From Bacillus_AD sp047238185 (GTDB taxonomy: Bacteria > Bacillota > Bacilli > Bacillales > DSM-1321), in contig NZ_JBDFMI010000001.1 in NCBI RefSeq assembly GCF_047238185.1, forward strand, positions 3,100,001-3,164,000: a stretch of DNA of 64,000 nucleotides. The letters are read 5' to 3'. Below are positions 1-7,049 of the stretch, in pieces. Every line of letters starts with the position of its first letter. Position 1 is the first letter of the stretch. The notes beneath the pieces are model-generated. The model worked only from the letters and a program-made list of their open reading frames with translations, was not told the origin of the DNA and searched no databases. The position numbers and the translations under genes were made by a program.

Positions 1-1313
1 TCATCCCAAACATGCGAATCGGAGAAATCTATTACGATTATTTTATGTTCGGCCGTTAAATCGAAACGGTCTACAAAACTTTCTACGGAGGCAAAGAAAA
101 GTTGCCCTTCCACTCTATACAGCATCTGATTTCCGTGGACCTTTTGCTGAATCTTTATTTTGGATATCTTGGCGACAAAGAATATAGCGCTCAAAATGAC
201 ACCCGCAATGACGCCTTTAGATAAATCGTTAGTCCATACTACGATGACAACAGTGGCAAGCATGACAAACGCATCTGTTTTCGGCGCTTTTCTTAGATAA
301 GCAAAAGATGACCAATCAAAGGTACCGATACAAACCATAATCATTATTCCAGCGAGTACAGGCATAGGAATCTGCACTACTAAGTCACCGAGGACAAGAA
401 TTAAAAACATCAGAAACAAGCCGGCAACCAAGGTAGATAATCTTCCCCGCCCTCCTGATTTAACATTGATGACCGATTGGCCAATCATCGCGCATCCGGC
501 CATTCCACCAAAAAACCCGTTAACGATATTCGCTATCCCTTGTCCTCTTGCTTCCTTGTTTTTATTACTATCGCTTTCCGTCATGTCATCCACGATTGTT
601 GCAGTCAACAACGTCTCCAATAGGCCGACAATCGCAAGCGCCAAGGAATACGGGAAAATAATCTTGAATGTTTCCAGATTAAAAGGCACATCGGGAATGA
701 TAAAAGACGGGAAAGATTTAGTGATTGTCCCTAAATCTCCAACTGTCTGCAAAGGTACATGGCCAAAAATGGCCGCTGCCGTCAACACAACGATCGCAAG
801 TAGCGGAGCGGGGAAGATTTTAATAAAGCGCGGCATAATAAAGACAATTAGAAGCGTAACGCCCACAAATAGATAGGTCATTGTCGAAATGCCCACAAAA
901 TGGGGCACCTGCGCCATAAAAATAAGAATGGCAAGTGCATTCACAAAGCCGATCATAACAGGACGCGGAATGAATTTCATTAATTTGGCGACCTTAAGTA
1001 CACCAAATAGCCATTGCAACAGCCCTGTCAAAACGGTTGCAGCAAGAAGATAATCCAAACCATATTTTTTTACTAGCGGCAGCATCAATAACGCCATCGA
1101 TCCAGTCGCAGCCGAAATCATGGCTGGACGCCCGCCGACAAAAGAAATCAATACAGCTATACAAAAAGAAGCATATAGCCCGACCATCGGATCTACCCCT
1201 GCTATAATGGAAAAAGCGAGTGCTTCTGGAATTAATGCCAAAGCAACAACTATACCGGACAAAACATCAGCCCGGACATTCGAAAACCAATCTTTACGTA
1301 AACTTTCTAACAC
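1..1313 (-). CDS. SulP-family inorganic anion transporter (partial, C-terminus off left edge)
   Basis: Membrane transporter of the SulP family, which moves sulfate, bicarbonate or related anions. The minus-strand frame is open from about 1322 to the left edge with no stop. The N-terminus has the family's first-helix pattern (DVLSGIVVALALIPEALAFS, then AGVDPMVGLYASF). Many hydrophobic segments follow, and the last visible part reads HKIIVIDFSDSHVWD, the beginning of a cytoplasmic STAS domain. About 437 codons are visible of a usual 480-500. I chose the GTG at 1313 because an AAGGGATGG Shine-Dalgarno sits 9 bases ahead of it; the GTG at 1322 would abut that site. Substrate cannot be told from sequence. 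Confidence 0.85.
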   Translation of the reverse strand, partial: MLESLRKDWFSNVRADVLSGIVVALALIPEALAFSIIAGVDPMVGLYASFCIAVLISFVGGRPAMISAATGSMALLMLPLVKKYGLDYLLAATVLTGLLQWLFGVLKVAKLMKFIPRPVMIGFVNALAILIFMAQVPHFVGISTMTYLFVGVTLLIVFIMPRFIKIFPAPLLAIVVLTAAAIFGHVPLQTVGDLGTITKSFPSFIIPDVPFNLETFKIIFPYSLALAIVGLLETLLTATIVDDMTESDSNKNKEARGQGIANIVNGFFGGMAGCAMIGQSVINVKSGGRGRLSTLVAGLFLMFLILVLGDLVVQIPMPVLAGIMIMVCIGTFDWSSFAYLRKAPKTDAFVMLATVVIVVWTNDLSKGVIAGVILSAIFFVAKISKIKIQQKVHGNQMLYRVEGQLFFASVESFVDRFDLTAEHKIIVIDFSDSHVWD

Positions 1314-1473
1314 TTCTTTCACCCATCCCTTATTGATTATGAATACGAATAAAATCCATAAAGAATAGTCTATCACCAACAGTCTCAAAATGGAACCTTT
1401 TTGAACCAAAGAGGAAATGGTTATCATTATGGTATGATGGAAAGTGGATTTTATGGACAAGGAGAAATAGAAG

Positions 1474-2016
1474 ATGATTATAGGATATATGCGACCATCT
1501 TTTGACGATACAGATTGCAAAAAACAAATGGCATTATTAAATCCGTTTGAATGTGCACATATAGTGAAGGAGGAGCATGGTTCACCAAAAAAGAGAATAC
1601 AGCTGGCAGGAATGCTTGAGAAGTTGCAGGCAGGCGATAAAATCATCGCAGCCCGCCTTTCCGCTTTGGCAGACTCGACAAGGCATCTGATGGAAATCTT
1701 ACAGCTTTTACAGGACAAGAAAGCGACTGTCTTCTTTATCGATGAACAAATTGACAGCTCCCGGGATCAACATTATTCCTTTATCTCCATCACTCAGCAT
1801 TTATTGGCTTTCCAAAGCCATATCATCAGCGAAAAAACGAAGCAAGGCATGGATGAAGCCAAACAAAAAGGGAGCCAGCCCGGCAGGCCGCGAAAACCGG
1901 ATGAAAACGTTCGCAAAGCCATTAAAATGTATCAAAGCAAACAATATACATTGCCAGAAATCAAAGAACAAACAGGAATAAGCAAATCAACCCTATACAG
2001 AAACCTCGAGCATTAA
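1474..2016 (+). CDS. Serine recombinase/resolvase-like protein with altered active site
   Basis: Resembles the resolvase/invertase family: an N-terminal catalytic-like domain (residues 1 to about 125), a basic linker (QPGRPRKP) and a C-terminal helix-turn-helix ending ISKSTLYRNL. The nucleophile region GYMRPS keeps R7 and S9, and R41 is present. The usual D-R-L-G-R segment is S63-A64-L-A66-D67, so the aspartate and two arginines that normally bind the scissile phosphate are gone. DNA binding is plausible and strand exchange doubtful. Starts at ATG after AAGGAGAAATAGAAG. It is divergent from the SulP gene and followed at once by the repeat array. It may be a repurposed DNA-binding protein. Confidence 0.75.
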   Translation: MIIGYMRPSFDDTDCKKQMALLNPFECAHIVKEEHGSPKKRIQLAGMLEKLQAGDKIIAARLSALADSTRHLMEILQLLQDKKATVFFIDEQIDSSRDQHYSFISITQHLLAFQSHIISEKTKQGMDEAKQKGSQPGRPRKPDENVRKAIKMYQSKQYTLPEIKEQTGISKSTLYRNLEH

Positions 2017-2017
2017 C

Positions 2018-2139
2018 AAAAGCGGAAAGCGCCTGTTTACCCCCGACAAGCTTAAGGCGAGCTCTGCTTAAAGGCTGTTCGTCGCCTTTAACAGAGATTG
2101 ACTTAAGACCTCGAGGGGGTGGCGCTTGCAGCTAGATGA
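2018..2139. repeat. Repeat unit A, copy 1
   Basis: Unit of about 122 bases. Nested complementary segments include CTTAAAGGC/GCCTTTAA around a short loop, CTCTG/CAGAG outside it and CCCCGA/TCGAGGGG further out, giving a long imperfect hairpin closed by GCGCC/GGCGC. Confidence 0.85.
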
Positions 2140-2143
2140 GCAC

Positions 2144-2289
2144 AAAAGCGGAAGGGACCGTTCAGTGACGTACAAACTGGACCGATTTTCTTGAGATATA
2201 GGAAACACGGCAAGCTTGTAAGCCGATGTTGACTTATCGTAGAGAAAAGTGGGAAGTTTGCTAGTCACTGGTCCCTGCAGCTAGATGAA
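2144..2289. repeat. Repeat unit B, copy 1
   Basis: Unit of about 146 bases with the same head and tail as unit A but an unrelated core. GGGACC near the head and GGTCCC near the tail can pair, as can CAGTGAC and GTCACTG just inside. Confidence 0.85.
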
Positions 2290-2291
2290 AC

Positions 2292-2413
2292 AAAAGCGGA
2301 AAGCGCCTGTTTATCCCCGACAAGCTTAAGGCGAGCTCTGCTTAAAGGCCGGGTTTTGCCTTTAACAGAGATTGACTTAAGACCTCGAGGGGATGGCGCT
2401 TGCAGCTGGATGA
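2292..2413. repeat. Repeat unit A, copy 2
   Basis: Near-identical to copy 1. The apical loop differs (GGGTTTT instead of TGTTCGTC) and there are a few point changes, including GCAGCTGGATGA at the tail. Confidence 0.85.
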
Positions 2414-2417
2414 GCAC

Positions 2418-2563
2418 AAAAGCGGAAGGGACCGTTCAGTGACGTACAAACTGGACCGATTTTCTTGAGATATAGGAAACACGGCAAGCTTGTAAGCCGA
2501 TGTTGACTTATCGTAGAGAAAAGTGGGAAGTTTGCTAGTCACTGGTCCCTGCAGCTAGATGAA
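2418..2563. repeat. Repeat unit B, copy 2
   Basis: Appears identical to copy 1 of unit B over its length, which suggests recent duplication of the A+B pair. Confidence 0.85.
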
Positions 2564-2565
2564 AC

Positions 2566-2626
2566 AAAAGCGGAAAGCGCCTGTTTATCCCCGACGAGCT
2601 CTGCTTAAAGGCCGGGTTTTGCCTAC
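2566..2626. repeat. Repeat unit A, copy 3 (truncated)
   Basis: Only the 5' half is present, with about 11 bases (AAGCTTAAGGC) missing internally. It ends at GGGTTTTGCCT, after which the sequence is unrelated. Confidence 0.75.
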
Positions 2627-2759
2627 TTTATTGCTTGATTCTATTTACTGAGCATTTTAGTAGACCTAACCGATTGCTTGTACTATAATTATTATCAAAA
2701 TAGTCAGTTAATTCGACGTTGCCTTCTACAATCAATACACAAAAGGATGGGGATCAACA

Positions 2760-2936
2760 ATGGAGCACACAACAAGGGATATCTTTTTGGTTAGGTACGT
2801 GGATTTGCATAATGGAACATTTTTTGAAGAAGAAATGTTCGATTCAGATTTAAAAACCTTACATTTCCTAAAGAAAAATGATAATCAGGTTCTTTCCACT
2901 CAATATTTACGAAGAGAAAAGAAAAAAACTTCCTGA
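2760..2936 (+). CDS. Small hypothetical protein (58 aa)
   Basis: A 58-codon gene with an AAAGGATGGGG ribosome binding site 6-7 bases before its ATG and a clear terminator 20 bases after its stop. The product is charged and soluble-looking (starts MEHTTRDIFLVRYVDL, ends RREKKKTS). I do not recognise the family. The strong initiation signal and terminator make it a believable gene despite its size. No partner gene is evident. Confidence 0.6.
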   Translation: MEHTTRDIFLVRYVDLHNGTFFEEEMFDSDLKTLHFLKKNDNQVLSTQYLRREKKKTS

Positions 2937-2955
2937 AAGAAAGCACTCTGCATGT

Positions 2956-2979
2956 AAAAGCCGGATTTCCGGCTTTTTT
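2956..2979 (+). terminator. Rho-independent terminator after the 58-aa gene
   Basis: AAAGCCGG-ATTT-CCGGCTTTTTT: 5-6 bp GC-rich stem followed by a T run. Confidence 0.85.
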
Positions 2980-3059
2980 CTTTATGTATTTGAATTGTTT
3001 TGCCAGCCCGCCTTTGTTCATATGCAGGACCTGGACTGGCATATACTAATGAATCCATT

Positions 3060-3743
3060 TCAATCATCAAAAAAATCAATATATAAATAAAAATGATAAT
3101 AGATTTCTGTTATCTCCTTATTTGTCAGCCCATATTTATCCTTTACCGCTTGATAGATTAATTGATTATCTTCATACGGACGGTAATCGATTCCTGTTCT
3201 TGTCAAAACATCATAGAAACGTTTCATATAAAGATACACTTCTCTTTGTGAATGGCCATTTGAGGTATATAAATCCTTGCTTGGATATTCCGAATATCTT
3301 TTGAGTTGTTTCTCCGTAACCGTTTTACCATTGATGATCATATCACTATTGGGTTTAAAGGCATATTTGATTCTCTGATTCTTATATGTCGCATCTATTC
3401 TATAAATGAGAAATAATGTACTGTTATCAAAACGGTCTTCTTCATGTTGCTCCAACTGAAGATTTTTATGCAATAATGAAACAAGCATATATTTCTTCTC
3501 AAGCGGCAAATCTGCAAAGTTATCCTTCAATTGTAATTTCATTGTAACGTAATACGTTTTGATCCACTTGGCATTCTTGTATTCATATGTAACATTTTCA
3601 ATATACTCATTCAATGAGGAGCTCTGAATAATCAGATCTCTTTTTTCCTGATACTCTTCCCACGCATACACTTTCCTGAAGAAGAGTATCAACAATAGGA
3701 CAAAAAAGATAGAACCGCCTATTACAAGTGCTTTTAATTTCAT
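3060..3743 (-). CDS. Membrane-anchored hypothetical protein (227 aa)
   Basis: One N-terminal transmembrane helix (about residues 5-23, ALVIGGSIFFVLLLILFF), then about 200 hydrophilic residues expected outside the membrane. No lipobox cysteine. The outer part is rich in Tyr, Lys and Glu, with a run near the C-terminus (NKEITEIYYHFYLYIDFF). AAAAGG lies about 11 bases before the ATG. I do not recognise a domain. It is a single-gene unit between the 58-aa gene and the divergent thermonuclease gene. Confidence 0.7.
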   Translation of the reverse strand: MKLKALVIGGSIFFVLLLILFFRKVYAWEEYQEKRDLIIQSSSLNEYIENVTYEYKNAKWIKTYYVTMKLQLKDNFADLPLEKKYMLVSLLHKNLQLEQHEEDRFDNSTLFLIYRIDATYKNQRIKYAFKPNSDMIINGKTVTEKQLKRYSEYPSKDLYTSNGHSQREVYLYMKRFYDVLTRTGIDYRPYEDNQLIYQAVKDKYGLTNKEITEIYYHFYLYIDFFDD

Positions 3744-3914
3744 GATGTATTTAGCCTTTTCTTTTTATAATATAGAAAGTTCATGCCTTTTCAAATGACA
3801 ATACAATGAATTTTTAAAAATCTGTCTATTAACCTTTTAAAAAGCCCCTCCTTCCTATTACTCTCGACATTTTTTTCTTCCATGTTAAAATGGACTGGCA
3901 GAAAGGATGATCAG

Positions 3915-4664
3915 ATGAAATTCATAAGCACCTTGTTATTGGCTGCCTTATTGCTGTCAGGCTGCAGCGCCGGCAACAATGATGGCATTCATCAAACAGA
4001 CAGACAAACATCTGGCGATTCGGAGCATCAACTTGAGAATGCAACCACTGCATCCGTTGTCCGTGTAGTGGACGGGGATACAATCCTCGTGAGGCTTGAT
4101 GGAAAACAGGAAAAGGTCCGGTTATTATTGGTCGATACCCCCGAAACAGTGAAAGCCAATACACCCGTTCAGCCATTTGGACCAGAAGCGAGCGCATTCA
4201 CAAAAAAAATGCTGCCTGAAGGAAAACAAATTCAGCTCACTTTTGACCAGGAAAAAAGAGACCAATACGGGCGAATGCTTGCCTATGTATATATGGATGG
4301 AAAGATGCTGAATGAAAGATTGTTGGAGGAAGGGCTCGCACGTGTCGTTGTCTTTAAACCCAACGTAAAATACGTAGATACATTCCGTGAAATCGAAGAA
4401 AAAGCAAAAGAAAAGAAACTAGGCATCTGGAGCCTTAAAAGCAATCAATCCGGAAGCTCTTCACAGCAAAGCAAGGGAGCTACAATAAACACCCCCTCCC
4501 AAGGTACTTGCAGCGAGCCTACAATTAAAGGAAACATAAACCATAAAGGCGAAAAAATCTATCATCTTCCAGGCGGGCAATCCTACAGCCAAACAAAAGC
4601 CGAAGAAATGTTCTGTTCGGAAAACGACGCTAAAAAAGCAGGTTTTAGGCCTGCCACACGGTAA
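3915..4664 (+). CDS. Thermonuclease-family lipoprotein (SNase-like)
   Basis: Predicted cell-surface lipoprotein: signal peptide with lipobox LLSGC at residues 14-18. A staphylococcal-nuclease domain follows (about residues 44-175) with its hallmarks RVVDGDT, VRLLLVDTPE and DQYGRMLAYVY, which carry the catalytic Arg/Asp/Glu set. After a Ser/Gln-rich linker comes a short cysteine-containing domain (about 200-250; IKGN...GEKIYHLPGG...FCSENDAKKAG) often attached to such nucleases. I chose the ATG at 3915 because AGAAAGGATGATCAG precedes it and it gives a proper lipoprotein signal; an upstream in-frame ATG at 3882 lacks these. Likely degrades extracellular DNA/RNA. Single gene with its own terminator. 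Confidence 0.88.
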   Translation: MKFISTLLLAALLLSGCSAGNNDGIHQTDRQTSGDSEHQLENATTASVVRVVDGDTILVRLDGKQEKVRLLLVDTPETVKANTPVQPFGPEASAFTKKMLPEGKQIQLTFDQEKRDQYGRMLAYVYMDGKMLNERLLEEGLARVVVFKPNVKYVDTFREIEEKAKEKKLGIWSLKSNQSGSSSQQSKGATINTPSQGTCSEPTIKGNINHKGEKIYHLPGGQSYSQTKAEEMFCSENDAKKAGFRPATR

Positions 4665-4675
4665 CATTTAGCTGC

Positions 4676-4706
4676 AAACAGACAGCGCAGGCTGTCTGTT
4701 TCTTTT
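4676..4706 (+). terminator. Terminator after the thermonuclease gene
   Basis: AAACAGACAG / CTGTCTGTTT 10-bp stem with a 6-base loop, followed by CTTTTT. Confidence 0.85.
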
Positions 4707-4736
4707 TGAAAGAATAAGGGTTTATCTCCTCATCCA

Positions 4737-5168
4737 TTAATCCAAGTCACTGGAATACTTTTCCGGCAACAGTTCCATAACATTGCATTTAACTAATTCA
4801 CCATTATAAGAAATAATGACGTCTGTCTCATTACCGTAATCGCTGATCAATTCCCTGCACATTCCACAAGGGGCAACAACCCAGCATCTGTCTATTTGTT
4901 CATGGGGATGGGGATGGGCTACAGCTACAATCGTTTGAAATTCATGATCTCCTTCAGAAATTGACTTTCCGATTGCCATTGCTTCTCCGCAAACCGTTAT
5001 TCTCCCTACATTTGCTTCCACATGAACAGCTGAATACACATGGCCGGAGGCTGCACGGACAGCAGAGCCGATGTGGTGCCTTCCATACCGGTAATTTTTT
5101 TCGATTACTTTTTCTGCTTCTTTAATCAACTCATAATCTTTATCCTCTAAAGGTTTAACGTTTAACAT
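4737..5168 (-). CDS. Blasticidin-S-deaminase-like cytidine deaminase
   Basis: Cytidine-deaminase-fold enzyme closest, by recall, to blasticidin-S deaminase (Bsr/BSD). The blocks HHIGSAVRAASG, SAVHVEANVGRITVCGEA, TIVAVAHPHP and APCGMCRELISDYG follow that enzyme's order and spacing. Zinc ligands are the cysteine of VCGE and the two of PCGMC; the glutamate of VCGE is the proton shuttle. The usual C-A-E is C-G-E here. Length (143 aa) fits. Start at the ATG at 5168, seven bases after AGGAG; the ATG two codons earlier is too close. Probable reaction: hydrolytic deamination of a cytosine nucleoside or blasticidin S. Substrate is inferred, not shown. Monocistronic. Confidence 0.8.
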   Translation of the reverse strand: MLNVKPLEDKDYELIKEAEKVIEKNYRYGRHHIGSAVRAASGHVYSAVHVEANVGRITVCGEAMAIGKSISEGDHEFQTIVAVAHPHPHEQIDRCWVVAPCGMCRELISDYGNETDVIISYNGELVKCNVMELLPEKYSSDLD

Positions 5169-5287
5169 AACCATTCTCCTAAAAATGTGACTATTTTATA
5201 TTGTCTTCTCTTTGGCATTTTATTAAGGAACTTCATACAAAAACACGGAAGACCTGATGAAATAAGGGTAATCATTTTAATTCTGCA

Positions 5288-5317
5288 ATAAAAAACCACT
5301 TTATTATAAAAATGGTT
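5288..5317 (-). terminator. Terminator after the SinI-like gene
   Basis: On the minus strand AAAACCA and TGGTTTT pair around a 13-base loop and are followed by TTATT. The stem is AT-rich and modest. Confidence 0.5.
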
Positions 5318-5330
5318 TTAATTGATTCCA

Positions 5331-5558
5331 CTATAAAAATGGTCTATTTGCTTCGGTAAACTCCTTTTGCTTGGCATTAGTCGATAAGATACTCACTGGG
5401 GATTGCGGATGAAGGGCGCCATCCTGAATGTTTGTATTTTTCTTTAAGAAATCCCGGACTTGTTCTTTTGTCATTCCAACTTGTTTAGCCTCCATTATTA
5501 ACTGCAGCCATTCGTTCTTATGCTGCTTTTTTTCGTTCCCATCTACAGATAAACTCAT
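5331..5558 (-). CDS. SinI-like anti-repressor domain protein
   Basis: A 75-residue protein whose residues about 14-40 (EWLQLIMEAKQVGMTKEQV then RDFLKK) match the SinI/SinR dimerisation motif: a helix beginning EW.xLxxEAKxxG, then a turn and a second helix starting at a T-K/P-E-E/Q position. In Bacillus, SinI binds SinR and relieves repression of biofilm genes. No SinR-like HTH gene is adjacent, so this would act in trans. The C-terminal 35 residues are polar and lack a known domain. I chose the ATG at 5558, seven bases after GAAGG; the earlier ATG at 5576 abuts its AAAAAGG. Located beside a convergently oriented-free TetR gene on the same strand. Confidence 0.7.
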   Translation of the reverse strand: MSLSVDGNEKKQHKNEWLQLIMEAKQVGMTKEQVRDFLKKNTNIQDGALHPQSPVSILSTNAKQKEFTEANRPFL

Positions 5559-5619
5559 GCCATCGCCTTCTTTCATCCTTTTTCAGGTCAAGTCGAAATA
5601 CAAAAGTTAACTTGTCCAG

Positions 5620-6216
5620 TCACTTACCATGAAACAATCCTTCCAAAATGATTGATACCATTCGTTCTGCAATCATTTGCGGGTTTTCCCCTTTTTCGAA
5701 AAGCTGAGTAAGCGTCAATCTGTCAATAACCCCTACTAGGGTTTCCGCCGCTATCCCCATATCAATTCCAGAACGAAAACATCCTTGTTTCTGTTTAGGC
5801 AGCCATTTGGCTTCTATCATCCTGGCCAATTGTTTTTTGATATCCTCCGATTTTGGTGAAAGATAAAAACCAATTCGGGTCAATTCAGGTTGATTTCTGA
5901 AATATCGAAAAATAGACACCAATCCTTCAGCAATATCCTTGGATACCTGCTGTCTAGCATGCTTACGCTCCATTTTGCTACAGGCAACCAGTTCGAACAA
6001 CTCCCTGCGAAATTGCTCTATCAACTCTTCGAATAAGGCTTCTTTATTCTTGAAATATAAATAAAAAGTAGGTTGGCTAACATCTGCTTTGGAAACAATA
6101 TCCGAAATTTTCGTATCATGATAACCATGTTGTGAAAATAGATCAATGGCAGCTGATAGTAAATGTGAACGGCTTTCTTCGCCATTAGATCCTTTTTTTC
6201 TTCCTCTCATTTTCAT
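5620..6216 (-). CDS. TetR/AcrR-family transcriptional regulator
   Basis: 198 aa. The N-terminal TetR helix-turn-helix is clear (about residues 14-62): HLLSAAIDLFSQHGYHDTKI, then SDIVSKADVSQPTFYLYFKNKEALF. The C-terminal half is an all-helical ligand-binding and dimerisation domain of the FadR/RutR-like type. CAGGAG lies eight bases before the ATG. A palindrome lies 22 bases upstream (6238-6257), so autoregulation is likely. Its target is unclear; the gene is flanked by the SinI-like gene downstream and a broken lipoprotein gene upstream, both on the same strand. Confidence 0.88.
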   Translation of the reverse strand: MKMRGRKKGSNGEESRSHLLSAAIDLFSQHGYHDTKISDIVSKADVSQPTFYLYFKNKEALFEELIEQFRRELFELVACSKMERKHARQQVSKDIAEGLVSIFRYFRNQPELTRIGFYLSPKSEDIKKQLARMIEAKWLPKQKQGCFRSGIDMGIAAETLVGVIDRLTLTQLFEKGENPQMIAERMVSIILEGLFHGK

Positions 6217-6237
6217 TTTATGGCTCCTGTTTCCAGT

Positions 6238-6257
6238 ATATTACTCATGAGTATTAT
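6238..6257. promoter_or_regulatory. Palindrome upstream of the TetR gene, probable operator
   Basis: TACTCATGAGTA is a perfect 12-bp palindrome at 6242-6253, and ATA/TAT extends it on each side after one mismatch. Its position just ahead of the TetR start fits an autoregulatory operator. Confidence 0.55.
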
Positions 6258-6366
6258 ATTACTTCAATTTATTTACAGTCAATCGCTTTTCCCACCCTGC
6301 CTTTAAAACGGTTATAACAGCTCACCTTTCTGCAGCCAAAGAAAATTAAACTCTCATTTCTATATA

Positions 6367-6850
6367 CTATATGCTTTTATAGTGTACTTTTTTACGGATA
6401 TTCCATATAGCTTCTATTTGATCACTAACCATCTGTTCATGTACGGTTTGATCCGGGTTGACCACATACTCCCAAATCCCCCCCTGTTCCTCTATAAAAA
6501 AAGGAGAACATGAACGCCTTTTCATCCTTAAAAATAATAAATAACTGGCCTTTGACTTTTCCATCTTTAATCTGTTTAAACGCTACATTCTCTAAGTCCG
6601 GCTTATAATCATACCCTTTCTTAACTTGATCAAATAAGCTGACTTCACTGTGTTCAACTTTTCCCGACATTTTCTCCTTGCCGAACCGATTTTTTGCCTC
6701 TTTTACACTTATGCCTATCTCAGCATTTTGCTTGATAAAATCCTTATTAAACAGATGGCTGTTTGATTTTTGGGTTGATTTTTCTGTCGTTGACTGGCTA
6801 CAAGCAGCCAATGCCAAACATAAATAAGCTAAAAGGAGCTTTTTCTTCAT
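6367..6850 (-). pseudogene. Lipoprotein gene broken by a +1 frameshift at a T7 run
   Basis: Starts as a lipoprotein (MKKKLLLAYLCLALAAC, lipobox LAAC, then a Ser/Thr/Lys-rich stretch). After residue ~116 (DEKAFMFSFF) the frame runs into unrelated residues and stops at 6437. A second minus-strand frame continues the natural reading (IEEQGGIWEYVVNPDQ to the stop at 6367). Removing one T from the run at 6496-6502 joins them as FMFSFFIEEQGGIWEYVV. The intact product would be about 160 aa. Options are a true inactivating insertion, a phase-variable tract or a base-calling error; the tract of seven is short for slippage. Family not recognised. Confidence 0.7.
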
Positions 6851-6987
6851 AGATAGTCCCCAAAAAATGGATTAATAGGTTCTGGGATAAAAATTTTCCC
6901 AATGTTATGGATAACAAATTCTACCTTTTTGTTCCATAATCCTTTACCACTATAAAAAATGGGGAATTGGGTCTATTTAGAATACTA

Positions 6988-7027
6988 AAAGCCCTATGTT
7001 TTCATATTACGAACGCATAGGGCTTCT
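6988..7027 (-). terminator. Terminator after the aadK-like gene
   Basis: AAGCCCTATG / CATAGGGCTT perfect 10-bp stem with a loop of about 18 bases and TTTT on the minus-strand 3' side. Confidence 0.75.
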
Positions 7028-7049
7028 TAATTACGTGATTTACTTGTAC

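Larger units (their letters stand above)
2018..2626. repeat. Tandem array of two alternating hairpin repeats (A-B-A-B-partial A), period 274 bp
   Basis: Starts two bases after the recombinase-like gene. Type A begins near 2018, 2292 and 2566; type B begins near 2144 and 2418, so both recur exactly every 274 bases. Both types start AAAAGCGGAA and end CTGCAGCTAGATGA, apart from one base change in the second A. Inside those shared ends type A carries GCGCC/GGCGC and type B GGGACC/GGTCCC as complementary arms, so each unit can fold on itself with a different terminal stem. The third A is shortened and internally deleted. Antisense reading frames inside the units are by-products of the duplication. 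I have seen AAAAGCGGAA-type dispersed repeats in Bacillaceae genomes, but I cannot name a family. Confidence 0.9.

Noticed and set aside
2068..2542. Two near-identical 66-codon minus-strand frames
   Set aside because: They lie inside the duplicated repeat units and exist twice only because the DNA is duplicated.
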